The notes beneath the pieces were generated by a model. That model saw only the letters and a program-made list of their open reading frames with translations. It made no database searches and was not told the DNA's origin. Below are positions 1-7,544 of a stretch of DNA of 14,001 bases, piece after piece. Position 1 is the first letter of the stretch, and every line of letters starts with the position of its first letter. The stretch lies in contig CAYGNI010000048.1 of the NCBI GenBank assembly GCA_964351195.1, positions 1 to 14,001 of the forward strand, written 5' to 3'. The DNA comes from TMED27 sp964351195 (GTDB taxonomy: Bacteria; Pseudomonadota; Alphaproteobacteria; Micavibrionales; Micavibrionaceae). The translations under genes were made by a program, and so were the position numbers.

Positions 1-424
1 TCCCCAGCGGTGCAAAGACGTCGACATTGTCGTTCATCAGCAAGGTGTTCGTGGTGAAATCGCGACGCTGCGCATCCTCTTCCCAGCTTTGAGAAAATGC
101 GACAACGGCGCGGCGGCCATCGGTCTCTACATCTTTGCGCAAGGTTGTAATCTCAAAGCTTTGCTTATCGATCACAGCCGTCACCGTGCCGTGCTCGATT
201 CCTGTGGGGATGGTTTTGATGCCCGCTTTGCCCAGCAGGTCTATGATTTTGTCGGGTGTATGGAGCGTGGCGATGTCGATATCCTCAACCTCGCGGCCCA
301 GCAGTGCATTGCGCACGCAGCCGCCGACAAACAGGGCACTCCCCTCGCCCAGAGCGTCCATGACAGCTCTGGCCTGCTGGCTTTTCATCCATTTTTGCGG
401 GGGGATCGTTGCCGCTTTATCCAT
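1..424 (-). CDS. cca: CCA tRNA nucleotidyltransferase / poly(A) polymerase family, 5' part (partial at left edge)
   Basis: This is the N-terminal 141 residues of a class II nucleotidyltransferase, cut by the window edge. The enzyme adds or repairs the 3' CCA end of tRNAs in the cytoplasm. In the head domain I see the family signature FVGGCVRNALLG (residues 32-43), the metal-binding DxD pair D48 and D50 within EDIDIAT, and the RRDFT motif at 120-124. Bacterial CCA-adding enzymes and PcnB-type poly(A) polymerases share these motifs; the CCA role is preferred from the alphaproteobacterial context, but the discriminating C-terminal part is missing. The ATG at 424 shares its A with the TAA stop of the upstream DUF1285 gene (TAATG), so translational coupling is likely. 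No separate promoter is visible, so it is probably co-transcribed with that gene. Confidence 0.9.
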   Translation of the reverse strand, partial: MDKAATIPPQKWMKSQQARAVMDALGEGSALFVGGCVRNALLGREVEDIDIATLHTPDKIIDLLGKAGIKTIPTGIEHGTVTAVIDKQSFEITTLRKDVETDGRRAVVAFSQSWEEDAQRRDFTTNTLLMNDNVDVFAPLG

Positions 425-843
425 TATGATTCACCCAGCTTAAAGGTTTTGTTTTCAACTTTGATACTCTCGCCGTGTTCACGAATGAGATTATAGAGGA
501 CTGCGCGCCCGATGCGGGCGAAGAGGCCATTACGAATTTCGACATAAGGAATTCCATCGCGGAGTTCCCAGTTGGTTTTATCGTTTAACGATATCACTTC
601 AGCCAGATTCGTGCGGAAATCAAAACCTTCATAATCCACAACAACAAAGGGCACGTCTTCGACTTCGACCGGATATTTTTCAAACGGCGTTTGCAACCAG
701 TAATTACCCTCTTCATCGATTTTCAACGCGCGGTCGGCAAATAATTTCGTCAGCGCTTCGCGCTTGATCGGTGCGCCGTCATGGAACCATGTGCCGTCGC
801 GATCAATGCGAAAATCTGCTGCTTGTTCGGTCATTTTGTTCAT
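424..843 (-). CDS. DUF1285 domain-containing protein
   Basis: A 139-residue soluble protein of the DUF1285 family, whose biochemical function is not established. The recognisable parts are the N-terminal block DFRIDRDGTWFHDGAPI (about residues 10-26), an acidic middle part with PFEKYPVEVEDVPFVVVDYEG (about 53-73), and the C-terminal segment with NGLFARIGRAVLYNLI (about 105-120). There is no signal peptide or membrane segment. The ATG at 843 is chosen because AAGAGA lies just upstream; a second in-frame ATG at 834 is possible but has no better ribosome site. It starts a minus-strand pair with the CCA enzyme gene and diverges from the MoxR operon across 71 bases. As far as I recall, proximity of DUF1285 to MoxR/DUF58 genes is common in Alphaproteobacteria, which hints at a shared role, but this is inference. 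Confidence 0.88.
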   Translation of the reverse strand: MNKMTEQAADFRIDRDGTWFHDGAPIKREALTKLFADRALKIDEEGNYWLQTPFEKYPVEVEDVPFVVVDYEGFDFRTNLAEVISLNDKTNWELRDGIPYVEIRNGLFARIGRAVLYNLIREHGESIKVENKTFKLGES

Positions 844-914
844 TATCTCTTTTCAAAGCCGCTCAGAACTCTAGTATAGTTTTATTCTATCATTTCAAAA
901 GGAGTTTTCGCACC
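844..914. promoter_or_regulatory. Divergent promoter region between DUF1285 and MoxR
   Basis: This 71-base AT-rich spacer must hold the promoters of both flanking transcription units unless they lie inside genes. Minus-strand candidates are TTGAAA (894-899) with a TACTAG- or TATACT-like box around 875-882. On the plus strand, TATAGT at 875-880 lies 18 bases after TTTCAA (851-856). The two candidate sets overlap, which would make transcription of the pair competitive. These boxes are weak matches chosen by eye; only the presence of a promoter region is reasonably safe. Confidence 0.4.
897..904 (+). promoter_or_regulatory. Shine-Dalgarno site of the MoxR gene
   Basis: AAAAGGAG lies 10 bases before the ATG at 915. 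This decides the start of the MoxR protein: the reading frame stays open back to 771 with an earlier ATG there, but that extension would run across the spacer and into the divergent DUF1285 gene. Confidence 0.7.
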
Positions 915-1898
915 ATGACCGCCAATGCATCCGCAGCTCAACACCTTCAGGACCATGCCGCAAAATTATCGGCGGCGCGCAGCGAAATCGGCAAGGTGAT
1001 TTTCGGGCAGAACACCGTTGTTGATCAGACCTTGATTACGCTTATTTCCGGGGGGCATGTGTTGCTGATCGGGGTTCCGGGGCTGGCCAAAACATTATTG
1101 GTTGAAACCATGGCCAGCGTTTTAGGGCTTTCAAGCAACCGCATTCAGTGTACGCCCGATTTGATGCCTGCGGATATTGTGGGGTCTGAGGTGCTCGAAG
1201 AAGATGCCAAGGGCAAGAGGAGCTTTCGCTTTATTGAAGGCCCTGTGTTCACGCAGTTTTTGATGGCCGATGAAATTAACCGCGCCAGCCCGCGCACGCA
1301 AAGCGCGCTTTTGCAGGCGATGCAGGAACATGAAGTCAGTGTGTCCGGGCATAACCACAAGCTGCCCGAGCCGTTTCACGTTCTGGCGACGCAAAATCCG
1401 ATTGAGCAGGAGGGGACCTATCCCCTGCCCGAAGCGCAGCTTGACCGATTTTTGATGCAGATTGATGTTGATTATCCCGATCAAGATGCCGAGCGGCAGA
1501 TCCTTTTGGCCACGACCAGCAATGCGCAACAAGATATAAAAGCCGTTTTAAAGCAAGATGAGCTACAGGCCGTGCAGCGCTTTATCCGCGATATGCCGAT
1601 CGGGGAAAGCGTTGTGGATGCTATTCTCTCACTTGTGCGCCGGGCACGCCCGGGCATCGATGCGCCGGATGCGGTGAATGATTATGTGACATGGGCGCCG
1701 GGGCCACGCGCATCGCAGGGGTTGATGCTGGCTGTGCGGGCGAAGGCCTTGCTTGAAGGGCGCGAAGCACCGTCCGTGGATGATGTGGTCGATCTGGCCG
1801 AACCGGTTTTAAAGCACCGTATGGCGTTGAATTATAAAGCGCAAAGCGCGGGGGTTAGTAAAATGTCCCTCATCAAAAGCCTATGTGAAAGCCTGTAA
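915..1898 (+). CDS. MoxR family AAA+ ATPase
   Basis: A 327-residue cytoplasmic AAA+ ATPase of the MoxR family, expected to work as a chaperone or remodelling factor on partners that carry vWA domains. Visible motifs: Walker A GVPGLAKT (53-60, with the family-typical Ala before KT), Walker B LMADEI (116-121), sensor 1 Asn161 in ATQNPIEQEGTYPLPEAQLDRF, the arginine-finger candidate R178, and sensor 2 R265 in GPRASQ. The length fits the usual 300-340 residues. It is the first gene of a four-gene operon with DUF58, BatA-like/DUF4159 and vWA membrane proteins, the standard partners of MoxR ATPases; the next start codon follows after 5 bases. Family assignment is firm; the substrate is unknown. Confidence 0.95.
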   Translation: MTANASAAQHLQDHAAKLSAARSEIGKVIFGQNTVVDQTLITLISGGHVLLIGVPGLAKTLLVETMASVLGLSSNRIQCTPDLMPADIVGSEVLEEDAKGKRSFRFIEGPVFTQFLMADEINRASPRTQSALLQAMQEHEVSVSGHNHKLPEPFHVLATQNPIEQEGTYPLPEAQLDRFLMQIDVDYPDQDAERQILLATTSNAQQDIKAVLKQDELQAVQRFIRDMPIGESVVDAILSLVRRARPGIDAPDAVNDYVTWAPGPRASQGLMLAVRAKALLEGREAPSVDDVVDLAEPVLKHRMALNYKAQSAGVSKMSLIKSLCESL

Positions 1899-1903
1899 AA
1901 GCT

Positions 1904-2764
1904 ATGAATTGGAGCCCGTTTACCTTACGAGAAAGCGCGGAACATGCTCTTTTGGATGTTCCGGCTCTGCGTGCGGCAGCGGAGCGCATTGCGGTGAATA
2001 TGATGCAAGGGGGCCATGCGCAGCGAAAATCCGGCGGGCATGAGAAATTCTGGCAATACCGTGAATACCAAGAGGGCGACAGGCCGCAGGACATTGATTG
2101 GCGGCAAAGCGCAAAGACCGATCATGTCTATGTGCGGGAAAAGGAGTTACAGACTCCGCAGAGTTATCATTTCTGGTGCAATCGTTCCAAAAGCATGGGG
2201 TTTCAATCCGAAAGGGCTTTGCATTCCAAATCGCAGGCCGCGCAAATTTTGTGTCTTGCGCTGGCGCTCTTGTTAGAGCGCGGGGATGAGCAAGTCGGGT
2301 TTTTGGAGGAAACACGCGCCAGCCGTTCGGATGCGGCATTGAATAAAATTGCCGCGCGGTTATTGGCGCATTCCGATGATGAACTGCCGCACGGCAAGGC
2401 GTCTTCGAATGCTCAGATCATTCTATGCGGGGATTTTTTGTGCGCCCCGGATGCGGTTGGTAAAAGCCTTGATCGTTTTACCGCGCGAAGCTCCGGAGGG
2501 TTATTGATACAGGTTCTTGATCCGGCGGAGCTGGAGCTGCCTTATTCCGGGCATGTTGTGTTTGAAGGGCTGGGGCATGCGCAGCATCGCATTGATAATG
2601 TCACAGCTATTCGCGGAGAGTATCAGGCCCGCATTCAGGCGCATTTAACTGGCATTCAAAAGCTGTGCGCCGATCACGGATGGCATTACCATTTGCACCG
2701 CACGGATATGCCGCTTGAAGTCAGCTTGATGGATATTTGGGATACGCTGGAGGTGCGGGTATGA
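1904..2764 (+). CDS. DUF58 domain-containing protein (vWA-like)
   Basis: A 286-residue protein of the DUF58 family, the usual companion of MoxR ATPases. The diagnostic DUF58 block is present at about 43-80: GGHEKFWQYREYQEGDRPQDIDWRQSAKTDHVYVREKE, with the GD..QDIDWR core. A vWA-like fold follows. At the place where the metal-site motif DxSxS is expected, this protein reads NRSKS (N93, S95, S97), so the first acidic ligand is replaced by Asn. No signal peptide or clear membrane helix is seen, so it is probably cytoplasmic or membrane-peripheral. The ATG at 1904 follows the MoxR stop by 5 bases with only a weak ribosome site, suggesting dependence on translation of moxR. Its end overlaps the next gene by four bases. 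Function is inferred from family and context only. Confidence 0.92.
   Translation: MNWSPFTLRESAEHALLDVPALRAAAERIAVNMMQGGHAQRKSGGHEKFWQYREYQEGDRPQDIDWRQSAKTDHVYVREKELQTPQSYHFWCNRSKSMGFQSERALHSKSQAAQILCLALALLLERGDEQVGFLEETRASRSDAALNKIAARLLAHSDDELPHGKASSNAQIILCGDFLCAPDAVGKSLDRFTARSSGGLLIQVLDPAELELPYSGHVVFEGLGHAQHRIDNVTAIRGEYQARIQAHLTGIQKLCADHGWHYHLHRTDMPLEVSLMDIWDTLEVRV
2749..2753 (+). promoter_or_regulatory. Shine-Dalgarno site of the BatA-like/DUF4159 gene
   Basis: GGAGG lies seven bases before the ATG at 2761, inside the end of the DUF58 gene. It supports 2761 over the in-frame ATG at 2737. The resulting protein begins directly before the hydrophobic BatA-type segment, as in the family. Confidence 0.75.
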
Positions 2765-5451
2765 GTGCGTTTTTCAGCAACCTCATATTCCTTAATCCGT
2801 GGCTGCTGGTGGCGCTCGCCGCCATGCCCGCGTTGTGGTTTTTGTTGCGTTTGATGCCACCGGCGCCGAAACGCATTTTCCTGCCGAGCGCGGCGTTTCT
2901 GGAAGGCTTAATTCCTGAGCAGAAAACGCCCAGCCATACGCCGTGGTGGATTTTGTTGCTGCGGTTGTTGCTGGCAGGGCTGGTTATTCTGGCGTTTGCG
3001 CAGCCTGTTTTGAACCCGTCCGATACGCTTTCGGGGAATAACCGCATTCGTCTTTTGATCGATAATGATTGGGCGGCGGGGTCGCTCTGGGACACGCAGA
3101 TGGATAGCGCCAAGGATTTGCTTGCGCAGGCTGAGCGCGCGGGGCACGAGGTTTTGATTGCCACAACTGCACCGGCGGCGGGACAAGATAAGCCCGCGCT
3201 TTTCGGGCCGCTGAGTGCGAATGAAGCAGAGGCCGTGCTGGGCGGTTTATCGCCCCTGCCTTGGCCGTCCGATTACAATGCGCTTACGACGTTGATTAAG
3301 GAACAAGAAGGCAAGGCCGACACCTATTGGCTTTCGCACGGGCTGCAGGAAAGAGGGTTCGAGGATTTGCTGGATGCCGTACAGGCACAAGGGGCTGTGA
3401 AGCTGTTTACGCCTGCGCGGGAAGAGCTGCCACTGGCCCTGCATTTCGATGAGGGTCTGCCCAGTGCGGATAGCGTTGCTTTGGAGGTTCCGGGCGGCGT
3501 GCCCGAAGGGTTGCCGGTGACTTTGCAGGCGCTCGGTGAGAACGGGCGCGTTTTGGGACTGCAAAGCGTGGCCTTAACCCCGGGAACGCGCGGGGCAAGT
3601 GTTGCGCTTGATATACCCGAAGTGCTGCGCAAGGACATTCGCCAGATTAAAATTGCTGAGCGGCAAAGCGCGGGCAGTGTTTTGATGTTGGGGGATTTAT
3701 TCGCCCGCAAAAGCGTCGGCATCGTCACGCCGCTTCAGGATTCAGAAGCTACGCCGTTTATCGAGGCGAGTTATTATCTTACACGCGCGCTGGAGCCTTA
3801 TGCGGATATCCGCACCGGGCGGGTGGATGATATTTTGAATGAGAGCGTTTCGATGATGATCCTGCCCGATATCGGATCGCTGGTGCCCAGCGAGTTGAAC
3901 AGGTTAGAGGATTGGGTGCGTCAGGGCGGGCTGTTGCTGCGCTTTGCGGGGCCGAATATGGCGAGTGAGCAGAGTGATAATTTCCTAATTCCTGTTCCCG
4001 TGCGTTCGGGCATGCGGGCAATGGATGGCGCGTTGACATGGGATAACCCGCCGAAGCTGGCGGCATTTTCAGAAGGCAGTCCGTTTTACGGTTTGAACCT
4101 GCATGAAGATATTACCGTGCGGCAGCAGCTTTTGGCACAGCCTTCGGTCGACCTTGCGGAGAAGACATGGGCGAGTCTGGATGACGGCACGCCATTGGTC
4201 ACGGCGTCTTCGCTGGATGACGGTTCGTTGGTGATGGTGCATACGACGGCTTCGCCGGATTGGTCTGATTTTCCGCTTTCGGGGATGTTCGTGCAGATGC
4301 TGAGCCGACTTGTGAAGTTGGCGGGGTCGGCACCCGACACGATCAAAAATGTCAGCGGGACGTTACAGCCGCTTGTGGTTCTGGACGGATTTGGCCGTAT
4401 TCAGGACCCAGATAGCACGGTTCAAACCGTGGCGGCGGTGGACTTTGCCGATCTTTCCGCGAGTTCATCTTATCCGCCGGGGGTTTACGGGCGCGGTAAC
4501 ATTGGTGAGGTTCTGAACCTCGGCCCGCAGGTTGGAACGCTGAAGAGCTTTGAGGATTTGCCAGTAACCTTAAATGTACAAACCTATGGCGAGAGCTATG
4601 AGATGGCAATGATGCCTGCGCTGCTCAAGGCAGCGTTTACATTGCTTATTCTTGACTGGCTTGTGATGCTTTTGCTGTCTTTAAACCTGACATTCAAGCA
4701 GCGCGGCTTTACGGCGCTTTTGCTGATCTGCAGTGTGCTCACCTTTGGCTCCTCCGCCCACGCCGATATTATCACCGATGCGCAATATGCGGATGGGCTG
4801 TATCTTGCCTATTTCAAAAGCCCGGATGCGGCGACGAATACACTGGTGGAAGCCGGGCTTGGTATGCTGGTGGAAAATTTGAACCGCAGGACGTCGGCAG
4901 AGCCGGAAGGTGTGGTTGGTCTTTCACCCGAAAGCGGCACACTCAATTTCTTTCCGTTGATTTATTGGCCGATTGCGGCGGGTGATCCTGCGCCATCGGA
5001 AGCCGCGCTGGCGAATATTCAATCCTATCTCGATCATGGCGGGACGATTTTGATTGATACGCGCAGCCCTGAAAACGACACGCGGTTTTTGGCCAACGCG
5101 ATTGGAGCGCTGAACATTCCTGCTATGACTCCTATTCCCGATGATCATGTTTTGGGGCGAAGTTTTTATCTGTTGGAGAGTTTTCCCGGACGTTACCAAG
5201 GCGGTACGCTCTGGGTGGAAGCGACAAGTGCCAGTGGTCGTGATGGCGTGTCTTCGGTCATTATCGGATCCCATGACTGGGCCGGGGCATGGGCAGACAG
5301 TGGCGGACGATATTATCGTTCAGGTGCCGGAACCCGCCAGCGGGAAATGGCGACACGATTTGGTGTTAATTTGGTAATGTACGCTTTAACCGGGAATTAC
5401 AAGGCCGATCAAGTTCATGTTGAAAGCATTTTGGAAAGGCTCGGTCAATAA
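2761..5451 (+). CDS. BatA-like double-TM / DUF4159 domain membrane protein
   Basis: An 896-residue inner-membrane protein. Residues 8-30 and 61-82 are two hydrophobic helices in the arrangement of the BatA-type N-terminal double-transmembrane domain (FLNPWLL...). Residues 95-235 look like a degenerate vWA domain: the metal motif position reads DNDWAAG rather than DxSxS. Residues about 315-400 resemble a class I glutamine amidotransferase-like fold (ILPDIGSLVPSELNRLEDWVRQGG) without a nucleophile Cys. Helix 620-641 is followed by 648-668, which reads like an internal signal peptide ending AHA. Residues 670-890 are the DUF4159 domain (YADGLYLAYF, HGGTILIDTRSP, DHVLGRSFYLL). The gene overlaps DUF58 (ATGA) and the following gene (TAATG). 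It probably forms the membrane-bound partner of the MoxR ATPase; the DUF4159 part should face the periplasm if the predicted topology holds. Confidence 0.9.
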   Translation: MSAFFSNLIFLNPWLLVALAAMPALWFLLRLMPPAPKRIFLPSAAFLEGLIPEQKTPSHTPWWILLLRLLLAGLVILAFAQPVLNPSDTLSGNNRIRLLIDNDWAAGSLWDTQMDSAKDLLAQAERAGHEVLIATTAPAAGQDKPALFGPLSANEAEAVLGGLSPLPWPSDYNALTTLIKEQEGKADTYWLSHGLQERGFEDLLDAVQAQGAVKLFTPAREELPLALHFDEGLPSADSVALEVPGGVPEGLPVTLQALGENGRVLGLQSVALTPGTRGASVALDIPEVLRKDIRQIKIAERQSAGSVLMLGDLFARKSVGIVTPLQDSEATPFIEASYYLTRALEPYADIRTGRVDDILNESVSMMILPDIGSLVPSELNRLEDWVRQGGLLLRFAGPNMASEQSDNFLIPVPVRSGMRAMDGALTWDNPPKLAAFSEGSPFYGLNLHEDITVRQQLLAQPSVDLAEKTWASLDDGTPLVTASSLDDGSLVMVHTTASPDWSDFPLSGMFVQMLSRLVKLAGSAPDTIKNVSGTLQPLVVLDGFGRIQDPDSTVQTVAAVDFADLSASSSYPPGVYGRGNIGEVLNLGPQVGTLKSFEDLPVTLNVQTYGESYEMAMMPALLKAAFTLLILDWLVMLLLSLNLTFKQRGFTALLLICSVLTFGSSAHADIITDAQYADGLYLAYFKSPDAATNTLVEAGLGMLVENLNRRTSAEPEGVVGLSPESGTLNFFPLIYWPIAAGDPAPSEAALANIQSYLDHGGTILIDTRSPENDTRFLANAIGALNIPAMTPIPDDHVLGRSFYLLESFPGRYQGGTLWVEATSASGRDGVSSVIIGSHDWAGAWADSGGRYYRSGAGTRQREMATRFGVNLVMYALTGNYKADQVHVESILERLGQ

Positions 5452-7544
5452 TGGATCCTATATCCGAAAGCATCAGCCGCATCCATTTCGAACCGCTTTT
5501 ATCCGAAAGCGGGATCATCGTTTTTTGTATTCTGGGCGCGGCGCTGCTGGCGCTGTCATATTGGAAGAATAAGCGCAGCATTGCTTTACGTGCGCTCGTC
5601 TTTACAGCATTTATGACCGCGCTTTTGAATCCTGCACTTTTGGAAAAAGAACAAGAGCCGACGCAGGACGTTGCTGTCATTGTTGTTGACCAGAGTGAAA
5701 GCCAGAGCATGGGTAAGCGATCAGAGCGTACACAAACCGCGCTTGAGGCTTTGGAGAAAGAGCTTTCGGCACAAAAAAGTATTGATCTGCGCATCGTCAC
5801 CGCACCGCAAGGCGAAGCGCTTAGTGAGGAAACACGTTTATTTGATGCACTTGAGCGCGCGTTGGCGGATGTGCCTTTGCAGCGACGAGCAGGCGTTATA
5901 TTCCTCACCGATGGGCAAATCCATGATGTTCCCGGTGCGCCTGATGAATGGACGCAGTACGGCCCTGTGCACGCGTTATTAAGCGGAAGCAAGAGTGAAA
6001 AGGACCGCAGGTTGGAAATACTTGAAGCGCCCTCTTACGGCATTGTCGGTGACCGCGTGAGTGTGCGCTATAAGGTGGTTGATACCGCCAATATTCGTCC
6101 GAAAGATGTGCAGGTGACTTTGCAGACGTTCGATGGCTCTCCCGATGTGTTTTTCGTTCCGGTTGGTGAGGAGCAGGTTTTGGATTTGGATATTGAGCAT
6201 GCGGGCGAGAATATTTTTGAGCTAAGCGCGGCGCCTGTGGACGGCGAAATCACGGAAGCGAATAACCGCGCGGCCCTGCGGGTGAATGGGGTGCGTGATC
6301 GCCTCAAAGTTCTTTTGGTGTCCGGTAAACCGCATGCGGGCGGGCGGACATGGCGCGATCTTTTGACGTCCGATCCCGGCGTGGATCTTGTGCATTTTAC
6401 GATTTTGCGTGAGCCGGAAAAATTGGATGCCACACCACAGAACGAGCTGGCGTTGATCGCTTTTCCGTTTCGGGAACTATTTGAGATTAAGCTTTATGAT
6501 TTCGATCTCATCATCTTTGATCGCTATCGTCTAAACCGTATTTTGCCGCGTTATTATTTCAACAATATAGCGACCTATGTGCGTCAGGGCGGCGCTTTAT
6601 TGGAGGCCAGCGGGCCGTCTTTTGCCAGTGAGGATTCAATTTATTATACGGATCTGGGGCGTATTCTTCCGGCTAGTCCGGATGGCAATGTCGTTAGTGC
6701 CGTATTTAAACCGCATATCAGCAATACTGGGCTGAGGCATCCTGTGACTGAGGGGCTTGATCTTTATGGTGGGTCGCTTGAAAATCCCGGATGGGGGTCT
6801 TGGCTACGGCAAATCTCGTTACAGCAGAAATCCGGTGATACCTTGATGGTAGGGCAGGATGATGCGCCGCTTTTGATACTGGACCGTGTCGATGACGGGC
6901 GCGTGGCGCAAATTGGCAGTGATCACATCTGGCTGTGGTCGCGCGGGTATGAGGGCGGCGGACCGCATGCGGAGCTTTTGCGACGCGTTGTGCATTGGTT
7001 GATGAAGGAGCCGGAGCTGGATGAAAAGGCGCTAGATATCAGCGTGCAGGGGCGCGATATCCGTATTCGCAGCCGGGACGCGCAATCCGAAAGCATTCCT
7101 TTAAACATGATCAAGCCGGATGGAACACAAGACGATATTACATTAACGCGCGATGAAACCGGATTTTTGCAAACTCTCGTTCTGGCTGACCAGCTTGGCG
7201 TTTATGCGTTTTCGGATGCGAACGGGAACAGGCGCTTTGCAATTATAGGTGAACAAAACCCGCCCGAGCTGCGCGATGTTTTAAGCACCGATGAAAAGCT
7301 CAGACCTTTGGTTGAAGCCAGCCATGGTGGTGTGATCTGGCTGGAAGATGTCGCGCGCCCTGATGTGCGTATGCTAGCCAATTCTACGCGGTATGCAGGA
7401 CGAAGCTGGGTGGGGCTGCGGGAGAATAATGATTATGTTGTGAAGTCGGTTCGCAGCAAGCCATTGTTTCCATCGTGTGCATGGTTTGCGCTCTTGACGA
7501 TCGGAGTGGTGGTAATGTGGTGGCGTGAGGGCCGCGTGCGTTAG
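5451..7544 (+). CDS. Membrane protein with vWA and glutamine amidotransferase-like domains (MoxR operon)
   Basis: A 697-residue membrane protein closing the MoxR operon. Two N-terminal helices (about 22-37 and 46-61) are followed by a vWA domain with an intact metal motif DQSES (D80, S82, S84) and a later acidic ligand candidate D154 in FLTDG. Residues about 195-280 look like an Ig-like beta domain. Residues 284-395 resemble the amidotransferase fold (LKVLLVSGKPH, DFDLIIFDRYR, GGALLEASGPS) with no Cys at the nucleophile turn, so enzymatic activity is unlikely. The segment GGPHAELLRRVVHWLMKEPELDE lies at 503-525. A C-terminal helix (672-690) ends in a positively charged tail. Translation is coupled to the previous gene by TAATG. 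Similar proteins are often annotated just as membrane proteins. It is the only operon member with a complete MIDAS motif, so it may be the metal-dependent ligand-binding subunit; that is inference. Confidence 0.88.
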   Translation: MDPISESISRIHFEPLLSESGIIVFCILGAALLALSYWKNKRSIALRALVFTAFMTALLNPALLEKEQEPTQDVAVIVVDQSESQSMGKRSERTQTALEALEKELSAQKSIDLRIVTAPQGEALSEETRLFDALERALADVPLQRRAGVIFLTDGQIHDVPGAPDEWTQYGPVHALLSGSKSEKDRRLEILEAPSYGIVGDRVSVRYKVVDTANIRPKDVQVTLQTFDGSPDVFFVPVGEEQVLDLDIEHAGENIFELSAAPVDGEITEANNRAALRVNGVRDRLKVLLVSGKPHAGGRTWRDLLTSDPGVDLVHFTILREPEKLDATPQNELALIAFPFRELFEIKLYDFDLIIFDRYRLNRILPRYYFNNIATYVRQGGALLEASGPSFASEDSIYYTDLGRILPASPDGNVVSAVFKPHISNTGLRHPVTEGLDLYGGSLENPGWGSWLRQISLQQKSGDTLMVGQDDAPLLILDRVDDGRVAQIGSDHIWLWSRGYEGGGPHAELLRRVVHWLMKEPELDEKALDISVQGRDIRIRSRDAQSESIPLNMIKPDGTQDDITLTRDETGFLQTLVLADQLGVYAFSDANGNRRFAIIGEQNPPELRDVLSTDEKLRPLVEASHGGVIWLEDVARPDVRMLANSTRYAGRSWVGLRENNDYVVKSVRSKPLFPSCAWFALLTIGVVVMWWREGRVR

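Noticed and set aside
89..496. 135-residue plus-strand open frame at the left edge
   Set aside because: It is opposite the CCA enzyme motifs GGCVRNALLG and RRDFT, which are clearly real coding sequence.
771..914. 48-residue N-terminal extension of the MoxR protein
   Set aside because: It crosses the divergent spacer and DUF1285, and a strong ribosome site serves the ATG at 915.
5366..5992. 208-residue minus-strand open frame
   Set aside because: It lies opposite two well-recognised genes and its Ser/Arg/Cys-rich product has no recognisable domain.
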